64,000 bases of DNA. It comes from Prorocentrum cordatum. Lineage: Eukaryota > Sar > Dinophyceae > Prorocentrales > Prorocentraceae. Position 1 is the first letter of the stretch, and each line of letters opens with the position of its first letter. Under the pieces are notes generated by a model, which worked only from the letters and a program-made list of their open reading frames with translations, was not told the DNA's origin and did no database searches. Positions 31,120 to 42,004 of this stretch are shown piece after piece. The stretch covers positions 618,833 to 682,832 of the forward strand of contig CAUYUJ010018882.1 in the NCBI GenBank assembly GCA_963575745.1, read 5' to 3'. The position numbers and the translations under genes are program-made.

Positions 31120-31316
31120 TACAGGCCTCCTAGATGGAGTCCGAGTAGATGGTGTTGGAGGATCGCGCCGCATCGCCGATACATCGGAGATGCATCGCCG
31201 ATGCATCGGCGATGCACTGGCGACGTCGGCGATGCATCGGCGACGTCGGCGTGGAGAAAAACTGGGCCCCACATCGAGCAATCCTCCGACACCATCTACT
31301 CGGACTCGACTGCAGC
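31120..31316 (+). mobile_element. MITE family 2, copy A, with palindromic CGATGCATCG core
   Basis: Ends are inverted: GAGTCCGAGTAGATGGTGT and its complement ACACCATCTACTCGGACTC, extending into GGAGGAT / ATCCTCC. The middle is a tandem run of GCCGATGCATCGGC-type palindromes spaced with GACGTCGGCG. Partner copy at 45820-46059. Confidence 0.75.
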
Positions 31317-31339
31317 CGCACCGACGCCGCGGCCCGGGC

Positions 31340-31680
31340 GACGTCGTGCCCGGCGGCCTGCGCGGACCTCCCCGAGGGCGGCGGGCCCTCGGCGTCGGCG
31401 TCGTCGTCCTCCTCGTCGTCGTGGTCGTCGTCCTCGTCGTCCTCATCGTCGCCCTCGTCGTCGTGGTCCTCGTCGTCGTCGACGAGCGACGCCGCCCGCC
31501 TCAGCGCCTCCCACCGCTGCCGCAGCAGCCGCAGCAGGCAGGAGCCAGCCTCGCACGCGTCCGGCGAGGCCTCAGCCGCCCGGGCCGCCTCGCGGGCGCG
31601 GGAGCGCCTCCGCTCCCGGGGGCCGCCTCCGCCCCCGGGGCCTCCCCTCCGCCTCCCCTCCGCTGGGAGGAAGGAAGGCG
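31340..31680. repeat. GC-rich low-complexity DNA with (TCG/TCC)n
   Basis: A (TCGTCC)n-type triplet tract at about 31385-31485, then very GC-rich low-complexity sequence. No gene recognised. Confidence 0.6.
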
Positions 31681-31829
31681 CAGCATGAAGGATGGAGCAG
31701 AGTGGGCGAGGAGGGAGGGAGGGATGAGGGAGAGGCGGAGGAGGCAGGAGGCTCAGGAGGGGAGGCGGAGCGTGAAGAGTGAGGGGGCACGAAGGGATGA
31801 CGGGGGATCACGGAGGAGGGGGGAAGAGG

Positions 31830-31953
31830 GGGGGCATGAGGGAGGAGGAGGAGGAGGAGGAGGAGGAGGAGGAGGCGGAGGCGGAGGCGGAGGAGGGGGA
31901 GGATGAGGAGGAGGAGGAGGAGGAGGAGGAGGAGGAGGAGGAGGAGGAGGGTC
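31830..31953 (+). repeat. (GGA)n tract opposing the (TCC)n at 32020-32070
   Basis: GGA units, followed 65 bp later by TCC units on the same strand. The pair could fold back on itself. Confidence 0.85.
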
Positions 31954-32014
31954 CGCCTCAACCTTCAACCTGCTCTTGCCTCCGTCCTTCTCCACGGCAG
32001 CCAGCTCGGGCCGC

Positions 32015-32072
32015 GTTCTCCTCCTCCTCCTTCTCCTCCTCCTCCTCCTCCTCCACCTCCTCCGCCTGGCGC
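32015..32072 (+). repeat. (TCC)n tract
   Basis: CTCCTCCTTCTCCTCCTCC-type units. Confidence 0.85.
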
Positions 32073-32074
32073 TG

Positions 32075-32695
32075 ACGCCGCCGGCTCCGCGTCGAATCCG
32101 ACGCAGCTATCAGCCCCACGGAGGGGCCGTTGCCCCTGCAAAGGGGGGGGGTGTGCTCGAGCTATTTAAGGTCTCGATGCGTCTGCCGGCGGTGGCGTTC
32201 GCGCTGTTGCGGGGCAGACTACGCAGGTCGCGTCCCTCCTCCTGCTGCGCTCCTCCCCTCCGCTCCGCCTTTCCCGTCGTCCTGGGAAGGAAGGAGCGAG
32301 GGGAAGAAGCAGGGGGGGCCTCCAACCCTCACTCCTTCCACACATCGTCGCATCTCGACACCGTTTCACGCCTGAGTGACTCCCGAGAACAGAAGAGACA
32401 AAAGCGTGTTCATCAGACGGGTTCGTGGCAGCAGAGAGGAGGACGGAAAGGCGGGTGAATACCACTCCTACCTCATCCTGCTTGCTGAACAGTACTCGAA
32501 CGGGCTTGGGTACTGGGTTAGGACCAGGTGGGAGACCTACACACGAGGCCACCGCCTTGGGGGCTAGCGTGGCCTCTGCCACGCCTATGCGCCGCCTTCT
32601 CAGCCGCTACTCCACCAACAATGCGCCTCTTAGGTTTCTGCCCAATAGTAGCCTTGCCAACCTCCATGTCCGACCCATTCGCCGCCACCACCATC
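32075..32695. other. spacer, nothing recognised
   Basis: No coding, RNA or mobile signal recognised. Confidence 0.4.
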
Positions 32696-32713
32696 CCACT
32701 TGCCCATGCCATC

Positions 32714-32795
32714 GCCTTCTTTATCTGACCTACTCTCTGCTACTTCGACCGTGGCCACCTTATCTGACCTACTCTCTGCTACTTTGACCGTGGCC
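32714..32795 (+). repeat. tandem duplication of about 39 bp
   Basis: TTATCTGACCTACTCTCTGC, TACTTNGACCGTGGCC occurs twice head to tail with one or two differences. Confidence 0.85.
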
Positions 32796-32887
32796 GCGCC
32801 GACAACAACGATGGGTGTGGGTTCTGTTTTTGGGAACTGGTGGGGGGGTGGGAGAACTCACGCTACCACACAGGGCCACCGCCAAGG

Positions 32888-33042
32888 TTAGGTCGGGCAT
32901 GTCTCCCTACAGGCGGATTGTGGACGAACAAAAATAATCGAACAATGCTCCAAAGTATTCAAAAAATTGTCCAAACATCGTCCCTGGACTATTTTTGACT
33001 CTTTCTGAAGATTCCTCCTGCAGAGGGACGTGCTCGACTTCA
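32888..33042 (+). mobile_element. MITE family 1, copy 4, perfect 8-bp target duplication
   Basis: Begins TTAGGTCGGGCATGTCTCCC and ends GGGACGTGCTCGACTTCA. CGCCAAGG lies on both sides (32880-32887 and 33043-33050). 155 bp, non-coding. Confidence 0.92.
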
Positions 33043-33050
33043 CGCCAAGG

Positions 33051-33690
33051 ACAGCGCAAGCCTCCCGGTCACCGGTGGGCATCCCCAGGGGGGGGGGGCC
33101 ACGGCCACGCCCCACGGGAGCCCTCCGCCCGCCTCGGCGGGCGACGGTCCCCCCCGGTCGTGACCGGGGAATCCCGACGGGGTGCCCCGTGGCGGCGGCG
33201 GAAGGGGCGCGTGCGCCATCCAGCGGACGGCGAACAGGGCCCGCGCCACACCTCGCGCTCCACTCCGGTCGTCCGCGCCTCCGCCGCGCAGCAGCGCCCT
33301 GTAAATTGCCTGCCTCGCCCCACCACTCTCCACACCCTCGAGTAGACAGTCGCGCTCCACGACTCGAAGCGCAACTACGTACTCGCAAACAGCCTGGATC
33401 CGCCGCGGGGGAAATACGATTCATTACATCTAGGCACACCTGTGTGTTTCAAGCGTTTTCGAGCAGGCACTTGGCGAGTAGTGGAACGCGCTCGGTGATT
33501 GAAGGTTAGTCGCAGCCCTCGATCGTCGCCACCCCGCCGTCTCTCGCTTGCCCTCCCCCCCCTGAAGTTGCAGGGGGACATAGCTGCCTGGCCCTGAGGG
33601 TTCTCATGCGTGCCCCTCGCGGTCCCCGCGTCCAGAAGCAGCGGCCCACGGGAGGGGGGGACGACAGCATCGAGTCAGCAGTACGGGTTC
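33051..33690. other. GC-rich spacer, nothing recognised
   Basis: No frame stands out, and no domain or RNA feature was recognised. Confidence 0.4.
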
Positions 33691-33693
33691 CCA

Positions 33694-33835
33694 TGCAGAC
33701 AGCGACAGCGACGGGCGGATGAAGGGTGCAGAAGCGGCGACGGCGACAGGCGACAGCGACAGCGACAGGCGGATGAAGAGGGAGGGGATTCCCATGCAGA
33801 CGGCGACAGCGACAGGGGATATGTGGTGGGAGGGG
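33694..33835 (+). repeat. duplicated (GCGACA)n-containing unit
   Basis: ATGCAGACNGCGACAGCGAC, GGCGGATGAAG blocks recur two to three times over about 140 bp. Confidence 0.7.
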
Positions 33836-33937
33836 TGTAGAAAGCGAAAGGTAAATTGAGGCGGCAAGTCACTCACCGACGAGGCTCCCGCCGGAGACTT
33901 TCTCCATACTCAAGGCTGGGGAGCCTTAAAGTGACAG

Positions 33938-33942
33938 CAGTG

Positions 33943-33974
<32 letters not shown>

Positions 33975-34290
33975 GATGATGATGATGCTGGTGATGATAA
34001 GCATGCTAATGCTGATGATGCTGATGATGGTGATGATGATGGTGATTATGGTGATGATGATGATGATGGTGAGTAATGGTGATTATGCTGTCGGTAATGA
34101 TCATGCTGATACTGATGATGATAATGATGATGATGATGATGAGGATGATGATGATGATAATGCTGATGATTAGGATGATGGTGGTGACGATGATGATGAT
34201 GCTGCTGATGATGATAATAATGATGATGATTCCGATTTTGATTATGATGATGCTGATGGTGGTGATGATGGTGTATCTCTTGTGGGCCAC
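33938..34290 (+). repeat. (GAT)n imperfect triplet tract
   Basis: GATGATGAT units with GGTGAT, GCTGAT and GATAAT variants over about 350 bp. A shorter relapse occurs at 34480-34550. The Met- or His-rich frames are low complexity. Confidence 0.9.
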
Positions 34291-34559
34291 CCTTCCGCAA
34301 GGAGGACTGATACATGTAACGGTGCTGACGATGGCGATGGTGGCGTGATAATGCTAGCGATGATGGTGCCGGCAGTGGAAGTGATGATAATGATCAGCGT
34401 GTGTGGTGTGAGTGAGTGTTTACGATGAGGATGAAAATTGCTGATGATTGGGCATGTTGACGATGACGAGGCTGATTGTGATGATCTTGGTGATGGTTGT
34501 GGTGGTGGTGGTGGTGATGATGAAGATACGATGATGATCACGACGATGACAGGAGGAGG

Positions 34560-35900
34560 GGGTGAAGTGTTTCTGCCCGGGGTGTCCAGAGAAAACACGA
34601 ACTCCACTTAGGATATCAGGGACACCTGGGAAGCAAAACGCGGCATGTGATATTGACGGTTCCAGCCACCTCGGGCCTCTCCTTGCGCCTCTCTTGGGGC
34701 TCCCGTGCATCTCCCCGAGCTCCTCCTTCCATCTTGGCACCTGCGGATGCTCTCTACGGCCGTCCTCGACCGCATCTCGGGCCTCCCCGCCGAGCTGCCC
34801 AGGCGCCTTCTGGACAACTTCTTCGGTCGCTGGGGCGCCCCAAGAGAGCCCCCAAGAGCCTCTGAGAGCCAACAACCAAATGGCGTTTTTGCTGTTCCTT
34901 CCCCGTCTCCCTTTTTCACCCTACTCCGCCGCCGACCTATTCTTGTCCATTGTTGGGGCCCCGTTGGCGGCCCCAGCGGCCTTTCCGAGGTCTCTTCAGG
35001 CCTCATTGTGGCCGTCCTGGCGGGGCCCTCCACGGCTCCAAGCAGAGTGGGATGGCGGTGTCTGCTCCCTGGGGGCGTTCAGTAAAATAAAGCCGATCGA
35101 GAAGCATAGTGAAGATGAGGGAAGAAAATGGCGAGGAGGGAGAAGCGAGGATACTGGTAAGGGATTCTGGTGAGAGCGGATGGACGAGAATGAGGGGAGG
35201 GTGCGGGGATAATGAAAGGGGGTGAGGAGACGAACGCAGTAAAGAGAGGAGTACGGGAAAGAGAGGAGGACAAGGTGGAACGGATGGAAGGGAGGAGGAA
35301 CGGGCGAATGACGATGGGAAAGATGAAGGGCGGAGAAAAAACCGGGGCACGAGAAACGGAAAAGGAGGGGAATGAAGGATACGGAAAAGAGAAGAAGGAG
35401 AAAAGCGAGAGGGGGAACAAAAGAAGAGGTCGGCGACGGAACAGCCTGGAAGAAAACGTCCTCATCCGACAGGCTCGCCAATCCGGCCTTCCGCATCACA
35501 GACAGCACCTTGGCATCCGCAGCGCGCAAGGCAGTCATCACGCGACCGACGTGGGGGCGGAGGCAGGGGTGCAATGGGGGAGTGACAGATGAGGGGGGAC
35601 GGCGGACCAAGAGGGGGAGTGACGGGCGGGGAAATCACCCGGGAGAAGCAGGAGGATGATGCGGCGGGAAAGGGGGGAGGCGGAGGGTAGGGCGGGTGGC
35701 ACAGAAAAAGGATTATTGGCGAATGCTGGGGCAGCAGGCATAATGAGGATGAAAATGTGACGGGCAATACGAGGAGGTGGTGCAAGACGAGGAGGCGGTC
35801 CAATACGGGGAGGAATATAAACACATGCATGCACGTAAAGGCATGAACATGCGTGGAAGGGTGAGAAAGGAGGGAGGCAAGACGAGAGATAGAGACCACA
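34560..35900. other. spacer, no recognisable gene
   Basis: About 1.3 kb. The second half is purine-rich on the plus strand. A 203-codon plus frame (34562-35173) has no recognised domain. Confidence 0.4.
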
Positions 35901-35918
35901 CACAAACTAACGAGATGC

Positions 35919-36515
35919 ATGCATACATACCTACCTACCTACCTACCTACCTACCTACCTACATACATACATACAGACAGACAGACAGACAGACAGACAG
36001 AAAGACATACACACATACACACATACATACATACATGCATGCATACATGCAAGCATATATACATACATACATACATACATACATACATACATACATACAT
36101 ACATACATACATACATCCATACATACATACATACATACAAGCATACATACATACATACATACATACATACATGCATGCTTGCATGCGTACGTACGTACGT
36201 ACGTACACACATACATACGTACACGCATCCATCCATCCATCCATCCATTCGTTCATCGATACATACATACATACAAACATTCATTCATACATACATACAT
36301 ACACACAACCATACATACACACATATACACATACACACATACACACATACATACATACATACATACATACATACATGCATGCATACATACTACATACTAC
36401 ATACATACATACATACATACAAACATATACATACATGCGTGCATACATATATACATACATACATACATAGCGCATGCATGCATGCATGCATGCATGCGTA
36501 CATACATACATACCA
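35919..36515 (+). repeat. about 600-bp compound tetranucleotide microsatellite
   Basis: Blocks of (CTAC)n, (ATAC)n, (AGAC)n, (CATA)n, (GTAC)n, (CATC)n and (GCAT)n follow one another nearly in register. It is open in several frames on both strands purely because of its repeats (YIHT / MYVC products). Confidence 0.95.
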
Positions 36516-36519
36516 TAAC

Positions 36520-36835
36520 CATCGCGCGCTCTTCGCGCGCGCTCAGGTTCTAGGAAGTCCCAGGCCTTGACGAGTTCACTGCCCCACTGAAACAATGGAC
36601 CACAGATGGTTCGAACGGGAAGTGGAGAAGTGCCCATAACGCTGAACGCATTATGGGCACTGAGAAGTCCACGCGTGTCAATTCGCATTTGAGAAGGCTC
36701 TCGGGGAAGATGGTTGCGTAGAGGGGGGCGCAGGCCTGATGAATCGGGTTCCCAAAAGGCCTTCTGGGAACGTGGCTTTCGGGGGCGTTTCGGGGAGCCT
36801 GTTGGGGCGTGCCGTCGTCGCCGTCGTCGTCGTAC
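36520..36835. other. spacer containing a short hairpin
   Basis: GTGCCCATAA and its complement TTATGGGCAC (36632-36663) form a perfect 10-bp stem around CGCTGAACGCA. Nothing else was recognised. Confidence 0.5.
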
Positions 36836-36837
36836 TG

Positions 36838-36860
36838 TCGTCGTCGCCTCTTGGGGCGCG

Positions 36861-36951
<91 letters not shown>

Positions 36952-37045
36952 GGTCGTCGTCGTCGTGGTCGTCTTCGTCGACGTCGTAATCGTCGTCGTC
37001 ATTGTTTCATCGTTTCCTCGTCGTCGTCGTCGTAGTCGTCGTCGG
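36838..37045 (+). repeat. (GTC)n microsatellite
   Basis: Nearly uninterrupted CGTCGTCGT units from about 36863 to 36985, with imperfect copies either side. Confidence 0.95.
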
Positions 37046-37239
37046 TGGTTCAAGAGGGCACTTGGGGCAACTTTGCGCGAAACGATCCGCAGAGGGTCGC
37101 GAGGAGGCGATCAATCCTGCTCCCTGTCAACTTCCCGGACAGATCTCCGGTAGCGCCACGGTACTTCGGAGCCTCCGGAGGTTCTCGGGCCCATGATGAG
37201 CCATGTCGCCAGAAAGCTTTCTGGGGACATGATTTGTTG

Positions 37240-37480
37240 GGGTGTGTTGGGGGGCCTCTTGGGCGTTCCCTGAGGGCCCCTTGGGGGCCTCTTGGGGCTT
37301 CCTGGGGGCCTCTTGGGGGCCTCACGGTGCTCCGTGGGAGCCTCTTGGTGGTCTCCGGGGTCTACTGGGGTTCCCCTCTGGGCCCTCTGTTGGGGCGCTC
37401 TTTGGGCACACTTGGGTTGTCTGGGGAGCCTTCTGGGCCCTCTTAGGGGCCCTCTTCGGGGCCTCGTGGGCCGCCTTGGA
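37240..37480 (+). repeat. GGGGCCTCTTGG minisatellite, block 1
   Basis: GGGGGCCTCTTGGGG-like units of about 12-24 bp. The complementary motif CCCAAGAGGCCCC forms the array at 49300-49500. A second weaker block lies at about 37590-37760. Confidence 0.7.
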
Positions 37481-37844
37481 GCGATCTGAAGAGCCCCCGA
37501 GGCTGTGAGGGAACGCTGGGGAGCGGGGAAAACGAGAACGCCAAAATCTGTCAAAAACCATTGGGGAATTAACTTTGCCTGCGTTGGAGTCCTCGCCAGC
37601 CGTCTTGAGGGCATCTTGGGCGTCTTCGGGGCCTCTTGGGACCGTCTTGGGCCCTCTTGGGACCCCCTTAGCCTGTCGTGGCCTGTTTCGGGGCGGGCCC
37701 GGGTCGTCTCGGGATTTCTGGGACTCCTCCCAGCGAGCCCCTGGGGGCGCCCATGGGGGGTACAGGCAGCGGCCCGGCGCCCCCCCTGGGCCTACTCCGA
37801 TAAATCAATGTGTGTACAAATGTCTATATCTCTATGTACAACCT

Positions 37845-37912
37845 TATATATATATATATATAGATGTCACGTCCGTGTGTATATGTATATACATATACAT
37901 ATACACAACCCA
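37845..37912 (+). repeat. (TA)n and TATACA-rich tract
   Basis: TATATATATATATATA then TGTATATGTATATACATATA-type alternation. Confidence 0.9.
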
Positions 37913-38174
37913 ATCATGCAACGCGCATCGGCCACGGCAGAATGGTCGAACGACCGGCGAATGAACACGCGACATGTTCCTTGTGGCCGGCGCTCGAAGG
38001 ACGAGAGGAGTGCCCGGGCAGCGACATGCCGCGCAGCTTGCCATCTCTGGAGGTCGCGGCTTACACAACACATAGCACTAGCACTCGCAGGCCTGCGCTT
38101 GATCCCTGCGCGGCGGGCAAGGATTCCAAGCCCCTTGCGGAGAATGCTCACACCCCCCCGGCTGAAGGTCGCCT

Positions 38175-38900
38175 TCAGGGCGGCAGCGCGCTCGAGGAGC
38201 ATCGCTCACGGCAGAAAGGGAAGCACCAGCATCGCAAGCTGCGTATAGATGCGGCACGACTCGAGAGAGTCCCAAGGTCCACATCATGAGAATGACCAGC
38301 GCGGCGGAGTCCATGAGGTACCACTCGGACAGCCAGGGCGGCCGGGGCGGCGTGGTACTCTTTCTTGGGGTCGGCGAGCTTGTGCGAACGAAAGACACGA
38401 TCATTAGGCCGATTGTTTATCATCAGCAGCTCGATCGCGTCGCGCGCCCAGGTCCGATCATGAACACCTTCCAGCGCGCTGGAGTCGAAGCGGCGGTACT
38501 TGGCAGACTTGGAGTCGGCGCCGGCGGGCGCCGCGTTGATGGGCCAGGTCTGAGCGGCAGCCCCTAGGCGTGGCCTACCCGCGGCTTTGGCGGTCAGCTC
38601 GATGACCTCAGACGGCCGCAGGTAGCAATCAAAGCTCACAGCCCCGTGAGCTGCGATGAGCGCCATCCGCCAGCAGTCCTCGCCGACGGCCCGATCAAGA
38701 AGTGGTCGAGCATCAACATGGCCAGATTGATGGCGGGCGGGTCGCGGCAGCGCTTGGGCGATGAGCGCGCGAAGCCGAGGATGGAGGGCCGCATCTTGGG
38801 GAGCAGGTCGGGCGGCCAGGCGACGAGCGGGGCCAGCCGTTGACGAAGGCGACCCCGTGGAACGCGTGCCGAACCGATGCGGCCGCGTCTCCCGGGACAT
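38175..38900 (-). pseudogene. tyrosine recombinase remnant
   Basis: The frame contains AVSFDCYLRPSEVIELTAKA, the box I arginine region of tyrosine recombinases in the D-x-Y-x-R-P-S-E form common in dinoflagellate copies. About 115 residues later comes VPHGLRRAGHSHD, the H-x-x-R box. The final catalytic Tyr region is absent: after the second box the frame becomes unrelated and Cys/Ser-rich. Upstream, recombinase-like sequence continues in a shifted frame (LAPLVAWPPDLLPKMRPSIL). Such enzymes cut and rejoin DNA in DIRS- or Crypton-type elements or stand-alone integrases. This copy is broken at both ends. Confidence 0.65.
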
Positions 38901-39324
38901 AGAGCTTCTCAGCTTCTCGATGTCGGCCAGCTACCGCCGCGCAACATGTACGCTACGTCTGGCGCAGGAGACCGCAAAACTGTATTCGGGGCCCCCCTGT
39001 CTTCTGCCACTGGGTGCCAGTGCGCAGGGCCCCACCTCAGCGCACTCCGCCATCCTGGGGTCGTCTTCGCTGGCTCACTTGCCGCACTTGCCGTTGTAGG
39101 CGGCAATGGTGACAGTCATGATGTCTTTTAGGTGCGGCTGGAACCCGTGTCTTACATAGTATGAAAACTGCCGCGACTCTCAATCTCGGCATGACATCTG
39201 CCACTCGGTCTCCACAGATGGTGGGGCGAACTCGTCGCAGTGGTGGATCGCGAAGCTCGGCCTTTAGACTATGAGGTTCAGCCTAAAGATGTTGAGGTTC
39301 AGCCTGGAGGTCTTGAGGTTCGAT

Positions 39325-39548
39325 ATGTGGGCGTTTATTGATTCGGCGTTTCGACATTGGGCGGGGAGGGGGTGGGGAGGGGAGGGTCTGGCTCCGGACC
39401 TCTGCTTAATGCGTCTATTTGCAACAGGGCGCCCCATGGGGAAGACTGCACCCGCTCGAAACAGGCGCCAAAAACAGCCAAGATCTGCGTCCTCCATGGC
39501 GGAGGGGGAGGGGGGGGGTTGGGGGGCCCGCGCCGATCGGCAAAACAA
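39325..39548 (+). repeat. dispersed repeat R1, copy 2
   Basis: Same-orientation partner of 27634-27862; see that entry for the shared blocks. Confidence 0.8.
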
Positions 39549-39689
39549 TGAATGAGAAAACGAAAACGGTCACTATGTAGGTCTTGGGATTGTTCACGGG
39601 GTACGCGCGCATCCACGTTTGCGGCAGTGCGCTGGGACCGCCCCCGCCCGTGGGTCCCGGAGCGCGGCGCGGAGGCCTGGGACCAAAAA

Positions 39690-39757
39690 GGCCTTCCTCC
39701 TCCTCCTCCTCCTCCACCCCCTCCACCTCCTCCTCGTCCCCTTCCTCTTCGTTCTCC

Positions 39758-39819
<62 letters not shown>

Positions 39820-40370
39820 ATCGTCCTCCTCCTCCTCCTCCTCCTCCTCCTCCTCCTCCTCCTCCTCCTCCGGCTCCTCCTCCTCCTCCTCCTCCTCCGC
39901 TTCCCCCTTCTCCTGCTTTCCCTCCTCCTTTTCCTCCTCCTCCTCCTCCTCCTCCTCCTCCTCCTCCTCCTCTCCCCCTTTCCTCCTTATCCTCCTCCCG
40001 CCTGCTCATTCCTCCCGCCTCCTCGTCAATCCGCGTCCACATCCATCCTCTTCTTCCTCATCCTCCTCATTCTACTCTTTTCTTCGCCCCTTATCGCCCT
40101 ATGGTTTCCTCCTGCCTCCTTCCCCCTCTTCCTCCTTCCTCCTCCTCGTCCTCTTTCTCTTCGTCGTCGTCCTCCTCCTCCTCGTCCTCGTCCTCGTCAT
40201 CCTCCTCCTTCTTCTCCAGCCTCTCCTGCCTCCTCCTCCCCCTCCTTGTCATGCTCCTCCTCCTCCTGTTCCTCCTCCGCCCACCTCCACATTCCCCCTC
40301 GTTCTTCTTTTTTGTTTGCCCCCATCTTCCTCCTCCCTCCTCCCTGCGCCCCCCCCCACTCACCCGCCCG
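39690..40370 (+). repeat. long (TCC)n / C+T tract
   Basis: TCC, (TCGTCC)n at about 39760-39820, TCC again, then mixed C/T-rich sequence. Frames here are Ser-, Pro- or Leu-only and are not genes. Confidence 0.9.
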
Positions 40371-40374
40371 CTGT

Positions 40375-41100
40375 CGAAAGGACCCTCCCCCTCTCTGCCC
40401 CCCGCGATGCAGCGGCTCCCCAGGCCCCCGTGCGCTCAGGACCCGATCGCGGCCGCCCGCGCGCCTCCGGCCGAGGAGCAGGGCACGCGAGGATAGCGTG
40501 AGTCGGGCACGTGTTGAGGCCGACTACGGATCCGTGGATCTGGCGCGTGGGCCACAGATCGTCGGATCCACGGATCGGGGAATGCGCCACCCCGGAACAT
40601 GGCGCCAGTACCGCCCGATGTGGCGAAAAGGGCGCCCATTTCGAATGAAGAGAGGCCCGTCGCTGATCAACGCGCCTTGTTCCATGATTTTTCCTCGATT
40701 GCGGGGGGGGGGGGTGGCTGGCGGGTGGACAGGGGTTTGGGAGCGCGTCATGGGGTTATCATGCATTCGATTTGGGTCTCATAAGTGACAAGGAGTCGTG
40801 GGCTCTCTTTTTCCTCGTACCCCTCCCCCCTGATTCCTCCTCCCTTTTCTCCTGCGTCTCTTCCTCTCTTTCTTCTCCGCGAGAGGAGAAGCAGAGAGGG
40901 GGGCAAACTTCCCCCACATTAGGCCGAGTCCGAGCAGCTCCGTGGGTCCTCAGTGGCAGCGCTGGTAAGGAAGGAAGTTTGTCGAGCTGACGGAGGGGGA
41001 GGGCGTAGCCGATGAGCCCTAGAAGTGCAGACTCTGGCTGGGCTCCGCTGGGATTCAAGTTGTAGCAACCGACACCTAGCAGGAGTGAGAAGAGGACGGA
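40375..41100. other. spacer, contains one short inverted repeat
   Basis: GGATCCGTGGATC and its near-complement GGATCCACGGATC at about 40527-40580 form a hairpin. No gene was recognised. Confidence 0.45.
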
Positions 41101-41109
41101 GGCGTAGAG

Positions 41110-41210
41110 GGGGGAAGGGAGAGGAGGTGGAGGAGGAGGAGGAGGAGGAGGAGGAGGAGGAGGAGGAGATAGAGGATGAGGAGGAGGAGGGGGAGGAGGA
41201 GGAATAGAAC
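41110..41210 (+). repeat. (GGA)n tract
   Basis: GGA units, opposed by (TCC)n starting 245 bp downstream. Confidence 0.85.
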
Positions 41211-41454
41211 TGAATGGATTGTGATGGGAGCAATTCCGTAGTCGTTCGAGCCTCGGCGCCCTCCCTCCGCTCGGATCTTCGCCAGGACCGCGACCCTGAT
41301 GAAGCCGAGTAGAGCGGTGAGAGCCACAACGCACTTCCGGTACGGAGGGACCCCTGCGCAGCGACCCCCTCTGCCGCGAGACCGCACATTTGTTGGCAGT
41401 TTCGGTGCTGCCGCCCGCAGCGTGCACGGTCAGCTGCGCGCTCGGGTGCGGAGA

Positions 41455-41702
41455 TCCTCCTCCTCCTCCATCTCCTCCTCCTCCTCCTCCTCCTCCTCCT
41501 CCTCCTCCTCCTCCTCCTCCTCCTCCTCCTCCTCCTCCTCCTCCTCCTCCTCCTCCTCCTCTCCTCCTCCCTCCTCCTCCTCCTCCTCCTCCTCCTCCTC
41601 CTCCTCCTCCTCCTCCTCCTCCTCCTCCTCCTCCTCCTCCTCCTCTACCTCCTCTCCTCCTTCTCCCTTCTCCTCCTCCTTCTCCTCCTCCTCCTCCTCC
41701 TT

Positions 41703-41735
<33 letters not shown>

Positions 41736-41745
41736 CTCCAATCGA
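41455..41745 (+). repeat. (TCC)n tract, about 290 bp
   Basis: Nearly perfect CTCCTCC units for about 190 bp, then imperfect. Complementary to the GGA tract at 41110-41210. Confidence 0.9.
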
Positions 41746-41782
41746 CAATCGGCCCCGTCGGCCCCGCAACCCGCGACCCAAC

Positions 41783-42003
41783 AGACGAACTTCGAAGAAC
41801 ACTGGCGTGTACGGAAAAAGAACTGGGACAATGCCCATCAACAATGTTGTCCAAAACCGACGGCGGCCGCTGTTGTGCAGGCGGCTGGTTGTGTTCAAAA
41901 AACAACGTCCGCGGCGGCGCGGGCAGCGAGTCCTGTTCAAAACGAACAAGGGCTGATGCTGGGCATCGTAGCCATTCTTGCCGTACCCATTTCGATCGTC
42001 CCG
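41783..42003 (+). mobile_element. MITE family 4, copy B
   Basis: Right end GTACCCATTTCGATCGTCCCG complements the left end of copy A (29265). ACAATGCCCATCAACAATG, TTGTCC and GGCGGCCGCTGTTGTGCAGG are shared internally. Its own left end (GTGTACGGAAAAAG) is diverged. Confidence 0.6.
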
Positions 42004-42004
42004 A

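Noticed and set aside
35777-36553. 258-codon IHTY-repeat frame
   Set aside because: A tetranucleotide repeat gives open frames on both strands; there is no protein signal.
41967-41987. CGTAGCCATTCTTGC, resembling the DinoSL 5' half
   Set aside because: It lies inside the inverted end of MITE family 4, lacks the GGCTCAAG 3' part and precedes no retrocopy. Most likely chance.
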